The position numbers and the translations under genes are program-made. The notes under the pieces were generated by a model. It did no database searches. It had not been told where the DNA came from and worked only from the letters and a program-made list of their open reading frames with translations. This document shows, piece by piece, positions 1 through 13,080 of a stretch of 64,000 nt of DNA; positions within the stretch are counted from its first letter, which is position 1, and each line of letters opens with the position of its first letter. The DNA lies in contig CM041540.1 in assembly GCA_023238725.1 (NCBI GenBank), positions 2,321,001 to 2,385,000 on the forward strand, read 5' to 3'. This DNA comes from Scortum barcoo. Taxonomy: Eukaryota > Chordata > Actinopteri > Centrarchiformes > Terapontidae.

Positions 1-944
1 CTCATGATTAAACGTGTATTGTCTTAGCTGCAGGACTTGTCGCCAGGCCGACTGAGACTGTCGGATGAATTAGCGGCTCAGCGTTTGAGTGAGTTCAGTC
101 ACAGAAAACTTCCCAATGGAAAACAGCCTATATTTAGTGCTGCAGTAGGTATTGTTTTCTCTGCATTTGTCACCGTGTGTGTGTGTTATGGAAAGTGTGT
201 GGTGTGTATGGGAGCTATTTACAGACCCGACCTCACACTATTATTGTACTCTCAAGTCCTTGAGCCTCCAATAGATTAAATATCATATTTAAAACTGTCA
301 AAAAATAAAATACCCTCTTAGAAATGGCACTTAAACAATAACAATGACGCTTGTTGGGGAAAAAATATGTTCATGGCATCTTTTCTACTTTTTTTTTGTT
401 GTTTAGGAGATTTGTGCAACAAAAAACTGACTTTAAAAGTGCATTTTATGTTTTGAGTGAAGGAGTTTCTGCTTTTCAAGCCTGTAGGGGGTGATGGTAA
501 ATTAATATTTAGAAATATTTCCTTTTAGGGAATTCAACAGAGCCTTGAAATAGAGGTGGAATTACCTTTTAATAATAAGTAACTTGAAAATGATTAATTA
601 GAGACTGAAAGGGAAGAGCAACATGAGGATGAGTGTTGCTCATTAAATTGGTTGTGTGAATGGACATTGGTGTTAAGTGTTAAGCAGTGCTTTGAAAGAA
701 AAAAGTAAAAGCACTCTTTACACAAGTGTCCAGAGCGCAAATATATTTATGACAGAAAGAAAATAGACAAAAATTAAACTTGAATTAGAGAAATTTCAGT
801 ATTTATGCCTAAAGAAATTATCATGATAGAGCTCAATTGATTAATCAACTAATTGTTGAAGCTCTTGATAAAATATATTTTAAGAAAGTGTCTCTGATTT
901 GACCTGATTTCAAATAAAGTCAGTCAGTAAATCAGTTATAGCTA
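1..944. other. AT-rich intergenic sequence
   Basis: No gene, RNA or repeat recognised. The small open frames lack any similarity that I know. Confidence 0.6.
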
Positions 945-1290
945 ATTTACTAAAGTATAAAGTACATTTACTTTAAGTACTGTATAGGTTTTAGGTACTT
1001 GAAGTACTTGAGCATTTTTATTTTATTTTGGGAACTGCTGGACTGAACTACCAAACTGTAAATAAAGTTATAAAGAGCAGCAACGACAATAAAATCTATC
1101 AATATTAACAATCTGATAATGTCAGTCACAGGGGACCAAATGAGTCCTTTTACTTGTGGTACTGTAAGTACGTTGTGCTGATAATACTTTTCTACTCTTA
1201 CTTAAGTAGAACTTTGAATGTAGAACTTGTAATAGAGTATTTCTTAAATTGTGGTACTTTTGCTTATGTAAATTATCTGAATACTGAATT
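945..1290 (+). repeat. AGTAC-rich dispersed repeat, copy
   Basis: Dense in agtacatttacttt, aagtacttgag, tacttttctactcttacttaagtag and gagtatttctta motifs. The same sequence type recurs at 16665-16900, 19420-19790, 29780-30100, 33215-33400, 35230-35700, 37240-37425 and about 61290-61830, in both orientations. I recall such elements, ending in cagtggtggaa, as very common in percomorph fish. Confidence 0.6.
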
Positions 1291-2089
1291 TGGAGTGCTG
1301 CTAAGTTAAAAAGTGCAAAAACAACCTGATGGATGGTGAGAAAAAAAGGAGGAGAACTTCAGGACTCACGTTTGGCCTAAAATGATCCAAACAAAGAGAA
1401 ATGAGAACGTTTAAAAGGAAGAAAACGTTTTGTGTCGGAGGTGAGAAGCTGAGCGGGAACAACAAAATGTAAATCATGAGCTCAGCTGGTTTGTTGGGTC
1501 ACTGCCTGCACAAAGTCTGGACTCAATGCATACATCTGGAAATGAATGATTATGGAAAAGTGCTGCACATACGTCAGTCTGAGAAGCTGCTCAGGCGCTT
1601 TTTCATGCTCATTTTCCATCTTACGTCTGTAGGTGGAGTCTTCGATGAATCTGGAGAAAGACTGCTGATATTTGAACTCAACAAATATGGAAAAAATGTG
1701 AGGAATGCCATTGCAAGTTTAATATTTTTATGACAAGCTGGCATGGTAATATCTCTGATGTTCTTGTCAGGCAGAAACATAGAAACCTCCACATCTGTCT
1801 TCATGTCTTTAAACTCTTTGAGGTCTCTCCGTCTCTGGAAAGCCTCGCCAATGTTGGCGTGTCTCAATTTGACAACAAGTGTTTTGGATTAGAGTTTCAG
1901 ACTTTAACTTCCAGTCGCTAATCTCCAGCTGTTGTGGGTCAAAAGATGCGGTTCACATATTCCTCTGTATGTTACTGAAAACACACAGCCAAACGTTTGA
2001 AATTAGAAAGACAGTGTTTGTGCACAGTCCTCTACGATGTTAATCAGCTTACAACCACCTCAACTGTTTGCTTGCTTGGTGTTTCTGTG

Positions 2090-2665
2090 GTGAAAAACCC
2101 AATTTCTCAGTTTATCACACTGAAAATATTCCACTACAAGTAAAAGTTTTCATCCAAAAACTCTCTAAAGTAAAAGTATGTGAGTATTTTCAAAGTAAAA
2201 GTCCTCCTGTGTCAGTAAAGTGTTCCTGTCCTCTCTGATGTTTCTGGATTAATCTTCCTGCTGCATTAATGTGGACGCTGTATTTTACTGCTGTTCATGT
2301 TTCAGGTTCATTTGAACGACTTTATATACTGTTGGCTAGTTTCATCTGCAGCAATGCATCATGGTCTATAAGATCATCATATGTTTGTCCTGTGAGAACC
2401 ACGTATCTGTAAAAGAGTCAGAAAAACAGCCTGTTCTCAGCTTTGTGACGATGCAGCTAATCCAAGGAGGCTTTAAATTGTTTATTTATCTGATAGAAGG
2501 AGGAGAATTTTCTCCACACATAAAGGAAGACTTCATCCTTCAGTTTATCACAAACACTCAACATCAACACATCTGGAGATACCAGGTTTTCACTGGACAG
2601 GAAGGATGAACAACTGTCATCTGGAAAGAAACTAAAGCTGTCAGACAAACGGAGAGCAGGAAAAA
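2090..2665 (+). repeat. Dispersed teleost repeat cluster upstream of the Tc1-like element
   Basis: Contains agtaaaagtatttgagta-like segments and the block from about 2415 to 2645 (cagcctgttctcagctttgt... to ...actaaagctgtcagacaaa) that I recall as part of a repeat found in many fish genomes. It leads directly into the 29-bp array. The fragment at 4078-4130 (agtggtggaatgtaactaag) looks like one end of the related AGTAC-type repeat. Confidence 0.55.
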
Positions 2666-2725
2666 TACTATATTTACCTCTGATGGAGTAAAAATACTAC
2701 ATTTACCTCTGATGGAGTAAAAATA

Positions 2726-3984
2726 CACTGCTCAAAAAAATAAAGGGAACACTAAAATAACACATCCTAGATCTGAATGAATGAAATATTCTTATTAAAT
2801 ACTTTGTTCTTTACATAGTTGAATGTGCTGACAACAAAATCACACAAAAATTATCAATGGAAATCAAATTTATTAACCCATGGAGGTCTGGATTTGGAGT
2901 CACACTCAAAATTAAAGTGGAAAAACACACTACAGGCTGATCCAACTTTGATGTAATGTCCTTAAAACAAGTCAAAATGAGGCTCAGTAGTGTGTTTGGC
3001 CTCCACGTGCCTGTATGACCTCCCTACAACGCCTGGGCATGCTCCTGATGAGGTGGCGGATGGTCTCCTGAGGGATCTCCTCCCAGACCTGGACTAAAGC
3101 ATCCGCCAACTATTGGACAGTCTGTGGTGCAACGTGGCGTTAGTGGATGGAGCGAGCCATGATGTCCCAGATGTGCTCAATTGGATTCAGGTCTGGGGAA
3201 CGGGCGGGCCAGTCCATAGCATCAATGCCTTCGTCTTGCAGGAACTGCTGACACACTCCAGCCACATGAGGTCTAGCATTGTCTTGCATTAGGAGGAACC
3301 CAGGGCCAACCGCACCAGCATATGGTCTCACAAGGGGTCTGAGGATCTCATCTCGGTACCTAATGGCAGTCAGTTTGACAGTCTGACCGTTTGAACAGAC
3401 ACATTTGTGGCCTGCTGGAGGTCATTTTGCAGGGCTCTGGCAGTGCTCCTCCTGTTCCTTCCTTGCACAAAGGTGGAGGTAGTGGTCCTGCTGCTGGGTT
3501 GTTGCCCTCCTACGGCCTCCTCCACATCTCCTGATGTACTGGCCTGTCTCCTGGTAGCGCCTCCATGCTCTGGACACTACACTGACAGACACACAACCTT
3601 CTTGCCACAGCTCGCATTGATGTGCCATCCTGGATGAGCTGCACTATCTGAAGCCACTTGTGTGGGTTGTAGACTCCGTCTCATGCTACCACTAGAGTGA
3701 AAGCACCGCCAGCATTCAAAAGTGACCAAAACATCAGCCAGAAAGCATAGGAACTGAGAAGTGGTCTGTGGTCACCACCTGAACCTGCAGAACCACTCCT
3801 TTATTGGGGGTGTCTTGCTAATTGCCTATAATTTCCACCTGTTGTCTATTCCATTTGCACAACAGCATGTGAAATTGATTGTCAATCAGTGTTGCTTCCT
3901 AAGTGGACAGTTTGATTTGTGTGTGTGTTTGACTTGGAGTTACATTGTGTTGTTTAAGTGTTCCCTTTATTTTTTTGAGCAGTG
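2726..3984 (-). mobile_element. Internally deleted Tc1-like DNA transposon
   Basis: Terminal inverted repeats begin CACTGCTCAAAAAAATAAAG at both ends and match perfectly for at least 28 bp. TA target duplications flank them (2724-2725 and 3985-3986). Within lie minus-strand transposase remnants: RAWRRYQETGQYIRR (N-terminal HTH part), then LMQDNARPHVAGVCQQF and DWPARSPDLNPIEHIWD, which carry the second and third catalytic acidic residues. The block between QTVR and LTAIRYRDEILRPLV is missing, which removes the first catalytic Asp. There is also a frameshift near 3643. A non-autonomous relic. Confidence 0.93.
3140..3700 (-). pseudogene. Tc1-like transposase pseudogene
   Basis: Begins MRRSLQPTQVA on the minus strand and shifts frame within a few codons near 3643. 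It runs through the HTH/GRPR-like region (WRRYQETGQYIRR, GGGRRRATTQQQDH) to QTVR at about 3385, jumps by deletion to LTAIRYRDEILRPLVRPYAG, and ends at a stop at 3140 after WDIMARSIH. Intact family members are about 340 aa; roughly 130 codons of the central region are absent, including the TDESRF motif. It cannot encode active enzyme. Confidence 0.85.
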
Positions 3985-4130
3985 TACTATATTTACCTCT
4001 GATGGAGTAAAAATACTATATTTACCTCTGATGGAGTAAAAATACTATATTTACCTCTGTGTGGTAAATATAGTGGCAGTGGTGGAATGTAACTAAGTAC
4101 ATTTACTCAAGTATTGCACTCAGTACAATG

Positions 4131-7100
4131 ATGCAGTGATTAACATAATTTGTATCCAGCACAAACAATCCAGTTTTTTGCTTTTTAGGGCTGGATCTGA
4201 TTTTTAAACATGAATTAAAACACACTTTTCACCTAATGAGTTAACATAACATATTTTATTGATGATATAATTTAGTGTAATCAGCGCACTGTATCATTGA
4301 GTATCCACATATTAATTTTAGATTAATATTAGGTAAACTATACTTATTATTTATACCAAACTATCCTGCCTGCTGTATCTAGTAGTATATATAGTAGTAG
4401 TATGTATATATATAATATTTGTATATACACTTCCTTTGCACAAATATCTACAGTTCATGTATATGATCTTTTATGTATTTTAATATGTATCTGGTTAACT
4501 TGTGTTGTATTCATTACTTGATGTTCCTTCTCTACTATATTATTTATCATTTATTAGTACATTATATTGTTATAAATCATTTAGTCAGTGTTTGTTTACT
4601 GCTTATAGATGCTAAATATGAGGAATTAAAGTATTACTGTGATTTAAGACTCCACTTTCCTACAATTTTATTAATGGAGTTTTGGATTTTCTGCAGATGT
4701 CTGTGGCCAAAATGGAAATTCCTCTAATTATTCTGATTTAATTAATCAATATAATCAGTCATATATCGCCTTCAGCCATTTATTTTTATTTCTTCTCCCT
4801 CAGTTTGTGTTTATGGAAGCAAATTATTCCTTGTTTTTTGCTACAGGACCATTTGATCCCCTGCAGTGAACCCTAATGTCGTCCCCAGACTTCATAGTAT
4901 GAGTCAGTGTGGTTGTCGCACATGCAAAGGTCGTTCTGCCGCCGGGGGTTCGTTCAGAAATGCACATAAGTTCAGGACAATGGGGAATATCTCCAGGGGT
5001 GTTTCACAAATGAATTCAGTTGGGTTAAAGGGTAACTGCAGAATAAATTTGTAAACATTAATGCCTCACAGTCCTGAATCCTGCAGCTACGAAGAGTTAA
5101 AATGCTGCAAAGTGGACTGATTGGTTGGATAATATTTTAACGTGGAGGCCAATTAGGAAAGATGCGCTTTAATTTTCCAGTTTCCAGGTGGAAGAGAAGT
5201 AATTAAAAGTGCATTTAGTTCCTTATTTAACATCCCAGAGGGTGTCAATAAATATTTAACTTGTCTTCAACTTGTTGTTCGCCCCTTTATAGTGAGCATC
5301 CTCCCTCAAATGCTGCATTTGTCTACTGTTTTTTCACTTCTGAGCATTGAAGACAAATCTAACCGGATTCACAACTATCAGTCACTTTTAGTCACAATAG
5401 TAATTTGCTAGTTGTGATCTAAGTGGATATTTTCAAATATGCCAGCTGCTTAAAAGTTTTTGTCATCTTCATTTCTTCTCCCTCTGTTCCTAAAAGGCAG
5501 AAAGCGCAAGATCATGAGATGTTTTTTAAAAGAAAACTCGGCAGGTATCCAGAAGCTTAGTTAATGGGCTTTAGTCTGAAGCTGTCTGATGAATGATTAT
5601 TGAAGATATTGAAAGGCCTTTTAAATAGAAGGACTTTTTTAATACCTTTAATTGCTAACATCTATATTTATGTTCAGTATTTTGCCAAATCAAACATCCA
5701 AACCTGCATCAAGAGATAAAATTCCTTGTTTTGTTGTAGGACTCTTGAACTGGGAGGACGTTTTGGGATTTCTTTCATTTAAAATAACGTGTTACTGACA
5801 GGTTTTGTTCAACTCTGTATGTTATTACAACACTGTCAAAACCCTCAGACTCTCACTGTTGTAGTCTCACATGCAGGACTCGTGATATTTTGGGAACAGC
5901 ACACTTCAACCTTGGTTAAGTTTGAAGCACTGCACACACATGGTTATGTTTGTGTAAAGATATGTGAGGACTCGTACACTCAAATAAACTTAAATAAACT
6001 TATGCCAACTAAATGTCCAACCCCTATATCTACCTTTACATTAAATACAACCTCAAACTAAGTGAATGGAAATGCTAAAACAGCCCTTTAAAGAAGTGAG
6101 GTCCTGATTAAAAAAATAAATAAAAATGTCCTCACTTTCATAAGTGGTTGTCCTCACAACGATGGAAGGACAAGGACACACAGAAACACACACAGTTTTA
6201 GCTCCCTGAGCACATAAAAATTATTTCATACATACTGACCTTTTGTGAAGCCGTTAATGGATTGAATAAGTCGGACAGTAATGATAAAGAATATAGCATT
6301 ATGCTGGAGCAGAATATGAATTAAAGTTATGAAACAATCAATATCCTCAAGAACAGTCTGACCCTGAATAAGTTTCCACAGCTGATGGTCAAGTCTGAAA
6401 GTGCCTTAATTTTGAGAATAAACAGTTAAAAATACACTTTGTTTTTGTTCTTCTGGCATTTATCTGCCATTGTTTTTGTGCAGAAATCTGAGGAAATACT
6501 GGAAAAATACATTTCCAGACATAAGAATTTAAACCAGGTAATAAGTCACAATAAAACATGAAACAACAAAACAACAAAATTAGAAAACAAACTTCTGCAC
6601 AGTTGTTTTTCTAATAACTTAAATAAGTCAAATCATTTTTAAGAATTGCATAAAAGTGTGTGTTATTAGCATGCACACATGATGGGGAGGCTTTATGTTT
6701 ATGTTTTCTATATTATACTCACCCCATATTATGTTTCCATGACTTGTACATCTGTATATTTCAGGGCGTGCTCTTCTACAAGCAGCACACGGGGTAAATG
6801 AGTCAATCACAGCTGGTATGTGTGTAATTTCAGCGAGGCACGGAGGGATAAATTTACACTAATCACCGTCTATGGGAGCTGATGATAATGCGACAGTCTG
6901 GGACTCCATGTGCGCGTTTGGTTTGAGCTCAGGTTGTCTGAGTCTGTTTGACCGTCGGACATGAAAGCACAGATTGTGTGTGCAGTTGGCCGTGCTGAGA
7001 GGACGATAATAGGTTAGTCCGATCAGCCGCTCAGCAGTGAAATCTGTCCAAACTGATACGCTCTGATCGCGGACGGGAAGCTGAACCTGGCTCAACTCGC

Positions 7101-9064
7101 GGTCCAGTGTCGGCAGAAAATGATTTGGCCAATTAAGTACGTGCAAGCTGACACGCTCGGGGGGGATAACTGTCTCAGTGTTTTCTGGGTCAAATTCAAG
7201 TCCTTCAAGATAAGTGGAAGAAAATGTTCCTTTTTTCCAAAGCTGTTAATGATGTTTTCACTTACAGGAGACTTGAAAAGGTACAAAAGAATGAATTTTT
7301 CTGGGACACTTTAACTCTCAAGTCTCACGGCAGTCGAGCAGTCAGGTCTTAAGTGTTTATTTTTGGGGATTAAGGGATAATCCAGGTCTATTATAATGTA
7401 AACAGGCCTGCTTTTAAAACAATGCACAAGGCTGAGATTCGATTACAGGAAGTCCAGTTTGAGTGACAGATCTGTTAATTTGAAGGTTTATAAGCACGGA
7501 GAGTTATTATGATGGATATTATTTAGTCTATTGCTGTGAAAATGGCAAAGTAAATGGTACAAATATGGCATTTGCTTTACAAAGTAATTACCAGAGATTT
7601 GCACTTGCTTTCCTGGAAGTTAATGTTCCTGCCTAGTTGAAAGAATCTCAACAAAGAATCTCCCATAGAAGCAGCAAATTGTTAATTTTACACCTTTGTT
7701 TTTGTACCAATTAAACACACAAGATATAATGTGTTAATCAATGAGCTTTGGAGGTTTGGTTAGCGAACTTTGTCACTGTTAGACTGAGCCAAGCTGCATG
7801 TTTGTTCTCTAATTTCAGTCTTTCTGCTGAGCCAAGCTGCCGCTGTAACCTCATATTTACTGAACGAAACATGGCAGTTGTATCAGTCTTTTCATCTGCC
7901 TTGTATTTTCCAAAATGTCCAGCCATTTCCTCAAGTTTTACATTAGAAAAATAGTGTTGTGGCTGATAAGAAAGAGCAAATGGTGTGTGCGTTGTCCACC
8001 TATCTGTTTTTTCCAACCCCTGACTCATTAATTTAGGCTATGAAAATGAAATTGTAATCAAATTAATCCATGTTTGGAGGGCTAATAATGAGCTTTGGTT
8101 AATTAACACAGTGACAATTTGATTTAAGGAACCGGAGAGGCGGCAGGAGATGAGGAGAGAGGATACTGATGGAGGGAAAATGTTGGACTTTTAATGCATT
8201 ATTTCGACGAGAGAGTACGCCGTTAGTCACAGTGTGGGATTGGATGTTACAGGCAAACATAATTTCAAGATGAAGTGAAGGAAAAAAGGAAATCGATGAT
8301 ATATCTCAGAAAATGTACAAGAGCTGTAGGTTTTGTCGGATGCTGCTCAGCGAAGAAGGTTTCCATGGTGAATACTGACTGTGCTCAGGTGACAAAGTGT
8401 GGTGCATGTAAACAAATACCATGACCGTGACTTTACTGCACGCTCACAATAGTTCACACAAAAGGTTTTCTACTACATATACGAGACTAAATCATGTGTG
8501 TAGTGTCACTTTTACCTCCTGTGTGAATTATTCAGCTTTTAGCAGATGGAAACATGCCACAACACCACCATAAAGGGGCTATTTATGAACTTATATGATA
8601 AAAATTAGCAGAGCAAGACCCAATGAAAGTTCCTCAAATATGTTCTTGTAATGGCAGCTACATGTAGGTACTGATATTTTCTTTTGAGCTCTGTCTTTAG
8701 CCCATATTTGTTTACATTTTGTCAGGTAAGCTCCATTAAAAGTATGCCTAATTAGCCATCAGCAGCTCCAGTTTGTAGTATACAGACAAATATCACCGGA
8801 CTACTTTGGTAATGAAGAAAACTTGAAAACGTGATGAAGCGTCTTGTCTTCCTCTGATTTCTAAGTGGATTTATGGACGTTTTTTCTCTAGTTGACTAGA
8901 TTAAAACAGGTTGCACCACACAAACTATGGTTGTTAAGTAGATGTTAGGTGTTATTAGACATTTACGCCCATTAACTGTCTTGTAGCTAATGAACAAAGC
9001 TAACATTATCTAACATAAGCCGTGTTAGAGTGATGAGTAAAAATGGTAATATGGAGTAAGGTAG
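4131..9064. other. Intergenic sequence without recognised features
   Basis: About 4.9 kb of AT-rich DNA. Short open frames (for example 5789-6061 and 6859-7146) show no domain, no splice-bounded conservation and no codon signature. Possible conserved non-coding elements cannot be judged from one genome. Confidence 0.6.
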
Positions 9065-9290
9065 AACTAAGATAAGATAAAAACTTTATTAATCTCACAT
9101 CGGGAAAATGCACTTGTTACAGCAGCTTAATAGAAAAACAAATATGAAAAGAAATACAAATTAAAGAGAAAATATAAAGGCATAAACACTATAAATAAAT
9201 ATAGTAATAATAATAATAATAAATAAACATCCTCCATATATACAGATTGATATTGCACTGGATAAATAAATTGCACATGATATGAGTAAA
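9065..9290 (+). repeat. Dispersed repeat with gataagataaaaactttatt head
   Basis: gataagataaaaactttatt then aatctcacatcgggaaaatg and cttgttacagcagc, followed by an A-rich tract and (ATA)n. I recall the acuttattgat/ccacactgggaaat type head (here aactttattaatctcacatc) as a frequent fish repeat end. Confidence 0.55.
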
Positions 9291-9737
9291 GTAATTAGTG
9301 GTAAATTACAGTCGACAAACGCTGTTTAATAATGTAAAGTTATTGAATTATGTTTCATCAACAGTAACAGAACATGCAATCGATTACGCAACGTTATGCC
9401 ATCTAAACTAAATGAATAAATAATGTCAGTTAGGGGGGAATAATCAGATAATTCCCTCTCGTTCAAAACTGCATGAACTGTACGAACTACTACTAATGAA
9501 TACTGCTAACTGTGAAACACACACACAGATCTCTCCGTGTATGCAGACATCAATGAACAAAGCAGTATATGCGTTTACAAATTATCTATAACAGATTACA
9601 GTGAAATCTTTTGTGAGATTTATTACAGATTATGATTTGTATTACAGATATTACAGATACATCTTTTGTGCCTCTGATCTCTCTTACATGAATCATCAAA
9701 CGCCTGACACACTCGTTGCAGCCAACGTCACCGATCA

Positions 9738-9765
9738 CCACACACACACACACACACACACACAC
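9738..9765 (+). repeat. (CA)n microsatellite
   Basis: A pure CA dinucleotide run of about 14 units, intergenic. Confidence 0.95.
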
Positions 9766-10609
9766 TCTTCACATTACCGCCATCTGGTCGTAGATACAGG
9801 ATTTTGAAATGGAGAAGCTTTGGCAGGAGTTTGTCCCTTCTGTCCCGTCCATCACAGCCCGAACAAACCACCATGTTGACGTTGTGGTATAGATTCGAAC
9901 ATATTTATTTGAGCTGGGATAAAGGCTGAACATGAATGTATATGAATATTTCTGTTGGGCATATATAAATATATATAAATACCAGCTGTAAAAACAAATC
10001 TCCCTCTTGCGCAATAAAGATTATCTGCTATTTATCTGAAAGTTGTGCAAGCTTGTGACTTCTTCCTGTTTGTACAGTTAACTTAACAGCACTATAGATG
10101 TTTCCCAAGGCCGGATTTGAACACTGAAGCCTTTGATAACTGAAAATTTAGCAAATCACTGCTCTGAAACCAGCTCGCAGGAAGGACTTTACACACAAAC
10201 TTTTTTATGAATACACGGAGAGAACAAGAAGCTCAAGAACAAGAAGTTGTTTGGCTCCATGGTAACCAAAGTGTCCTTGTAATTTAGATAAAGACAAGTA
10301 TGGCAGGAATGTGTTTTCCCGACGTACACTTTGGAAATCACAATCAGTCCGGGAATGTTAATCACTCTGTCAGATGTATATTTTTATACCATCGCAGCAC
10401 TAAACATGGAAATTTGGGTATGTTTGTTCTGTTCCTGGAGTGACCTGCTTTTGGAAAACTTCTTCTTTTCTGACCTGGAAACCTGTGAGACTGTGTGGTG
10501 GGGAGGTTGGTTTAGTAGATTTCACACTGACATCCCCACCATGCCTCGTGGTAAATCCCTGTTCTGGGAATACTGGAATGTGTAAGAATTGGTGTTTATT
10601 TTAAAGAAG

Positions 10610-10740
10610 CATGGCAGCAGCTGAACACGGTGAAGGGGCTTACAAGAACAACAACATTTCATACCACATACCAGGCTGCAGACCCCCAGCATGACCCCGC
10701 ACAGGATAAGTGAGAACAGAAAGCGGATAGATGGATAAAA
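10610..10740 (+). repeat. LINE 3'-end-like fragment with GATGGATA tail
   Basis: The stretch gaccccgcacaggataagtg followed by gaacagaaagcggatagatggata resembles the 3' end of fish L2/Rex-type LINEs and their SINEs, which I recall ending ...aggataagcgg...aaatggatggatgg. No coding part is left. Confidence 0.45.
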
Positions 10741-10989
10741 CCACTTGAGTGAACCACAACAACTTTAATGGCGTCACCCTCGTCGTGCACACCACTCCAG
10801 CTCGTTACGTCAACTCACCTCAACAAATCGAACCGCATTATTTTGCTAAACGTGAGATGACCTCCAGAGAGTTATCAGCTGAATCAACAGCAAAACGCAA
10901 TTTTACTCTTCTGGTTCCCTCTCTGCGCTCTCATGACGTCAATTTTAGAGAAAAAAAGGTTTAAAAAGCCAATGTATATTATCTGCACA

Positions 10990-11165
10990 GCAGTTAACAG
11001 CAGACAGACTCAGTTAGAGAGCAGCTGGTGAACAATAATGGAGCATTTAGCAGCTAAAGAGACAGATATTTCCCTCAGGAGATGGTGGAGACCAAAAACA
11101 GAGCTAAAAAAAAGAGACAATAATGGACTCACGTTCATCAGGTGACACAAACACGACGCCACGTG
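10990..11165 (+). repeat. Dispersed repeat family B, copy 1
   Basis: Contains agagagcagctggtgaacaa and cagatatttccctcaggaga followed by ggtggagaccaaaaacagagctaaaa and cgttcatcaggtgacacaaacacgac. Near-identical segments occur at 15895-15985 and 36555-36690. No coding capacity; looks like a short non-autonomous element. Confidence 0.8.
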
Positions 11166-13080
11166 AGCTGCTGGATTCTTAAATAATAAACTGTTAATGC
11201 TGTAAAACTGTAAACTGCTAATGAGTTTGTCATATCTGCATAAAAGCCGGTCAAATGGGGGCGCTAAAGGAAAAATTAAGCATTTGCCAAAGTTATTACA
11301 GTTCATCCTGAGGGGGATATGAACACCTGAGACAATCCATCTAATAGTTGTTGAGACATTTCAATCAAAACCACTAAACTTCAACCTGCTGGTGGCATTA
11401 AGGATAAATTAGAAGATCTCCAAAGTCAGTCAGATTCATCATTAATCATTTTTGAGATGTTTTATTTTAGACTAAAGTGGTGGACTGACTGATGGACAAA
11501 CACATCCATCCATAGAGTTACACTGCTGGCTCGAATAAAAACTGAAAATGCGAGATCTTTTCTTTACTCAAACTGTTAAAAACTGACTGACATCAACTTC
11601 AAAGGTCATGATATGTCAGTGTTGTGTTTGCAGCTTGTTTCCAAAAGTCATCGCCTTGACTTCGAAAACTGAGTAATGAACACATCACACCATCTCAATA
11701 ACAGCTCATAGAGGGTGTCCCAAAAAACAGATTTATGTTATGAAACCATTTGTTTTTTCACCTGTCCATCGTGCACAAAGACTTGATTTATTGCTAAATG
11801 TTTCACTCCTTCAGCTCTTTAAAGGTTTTGGGGAACTCTGAGATCTTCAAGATTTTAAGGAAATTTGAACTTTGTGGCGAATCGCTCAAATTCTTCCCTT
11901 TTTGAAGAGCTTTACTCAGCCTTCCTGCGCTGATGTGAATCTTTCACTTTTAAAAGCACGAATAAAACGTTCGTTTTCCCAGCCTGTCCTGGATTCTGTC
12001 CAACATGTTCTTACTGTGTGTACATGTGTGTGCTTGTGATCTGTTTTGGTTGTGCGTTACTGATATAAAAACCAGGACTGTGGCACGGGATGTTTAAATG
12101 TGGAGCATCAGGGGGGCTGAAGGGGGGTGTCAGGGGTCACATCCTGCTCATCAAATCGCTCTCCCACCCTCAGTGTACCGCTGTCAAGCTCTGATTAAGT
12201 TTAACCCCCTTTTTTATTATCAAGCTGATGATTTGTTCTCACTGGGGGATCCACATGTTCAAAGTGAATGAAGTTTGAAGACAGACGAGGAGGCGCTGGG
12301 TTGCCTTCCAGCCCTTTTTACGGGGATTTATCGGTGTGTGTTGATCCCAGAGGGGACATGAGGGAGCGATTCTCTGCTTTGTGTTATGACAAATGTTAAC
12401 AACAACTGGGAACTGACAGTTTCTGACTCTTCCTGTAGAGCCAGGAAGAAGAATAAGTGAAATCTGCAGCTGCAGCCGACTGGAAATGTTGAACTCTCTC
12501 GTCGTGTTTTGACATCTTGACAGCTTTTCGTGCCAGGAAATATAATTTAATATGACTCTACAGGCATTGTGCATGATATTTCTTTCTTCAAAAGTGGATA
12601 AAACCAACATATTTGTGGAAACAGCATCTAAGATTTCCAGTTTTCCCTGGCAGTGTTTTACTGATGCTTAATTTGCAAGGAGAAACATTGTCGATTTATT
12701 GATCCTGGTCCCTTTTCATAAAGTTAACTGCAACATAAACTTGTAACTCTAGAGCTCCTCTAGAGCTGAAAAAAGTGTGGACGGTTATTATAAAAGCTGG
12801 TGAGAGAGTAGCTGTGGTAGAAATACCTCCTCTGGTACCTTTTACAGTAAAGCCCTCAAGAAATAGAATCTCAGGGGAATCTCTTTCAATAAAGATGGTG
12901 GTGTTGATAATCTGTCAGGTTTTTCGCTGGCAAAGAGCCTCTCACCTGGAAGTCAAACACAAACACAAGCTCACGTGGACAAAGTACGACACACAGAGCC
13001 CCGAAGTTCAGACGTTCCCCTCCAAAAAACAAGACAGCCAGACTGAAAGAGACACAAAACAACTACAGATGATGGTTTAG
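11166..13080. other. Intergenic sequence without recognised features
   Basis: Unique-looking AT-rich DNA. The 123-codon minus-strand frame at 12239-12610 has no recognisable motif and no start or splice context that would support it. Confidence 0.55.

Larger units (their letters stand above)
2666..4059 (+). repeat. 29-bp tandem array split by the Tc1-like element
   Basis: Unit tactatatttacctctgat plus ggagtaaaaa. Units lie at 2666-2694 and 2695-2723, then, after the transposon, at 3985-4013, 4014-4042 and a partial one from 4043. The TA used for insertion is the first two bases of the third unit, so removing the element and one TA gives back a continuous array. Confidence 0.9.

Noticed and set aside
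10090..10130. A gatttgaac stretch resembling a tRNA T-loop
   Set aside because: No matching acceptor stem, anticodon arm or B-box spacing could be folded around it.
10934..10941. A perfect CRE (TGACGTCA)
   Set aside because: A single 8-bp motif in intergenic DNA without promoter context; expected by chance about once per window.
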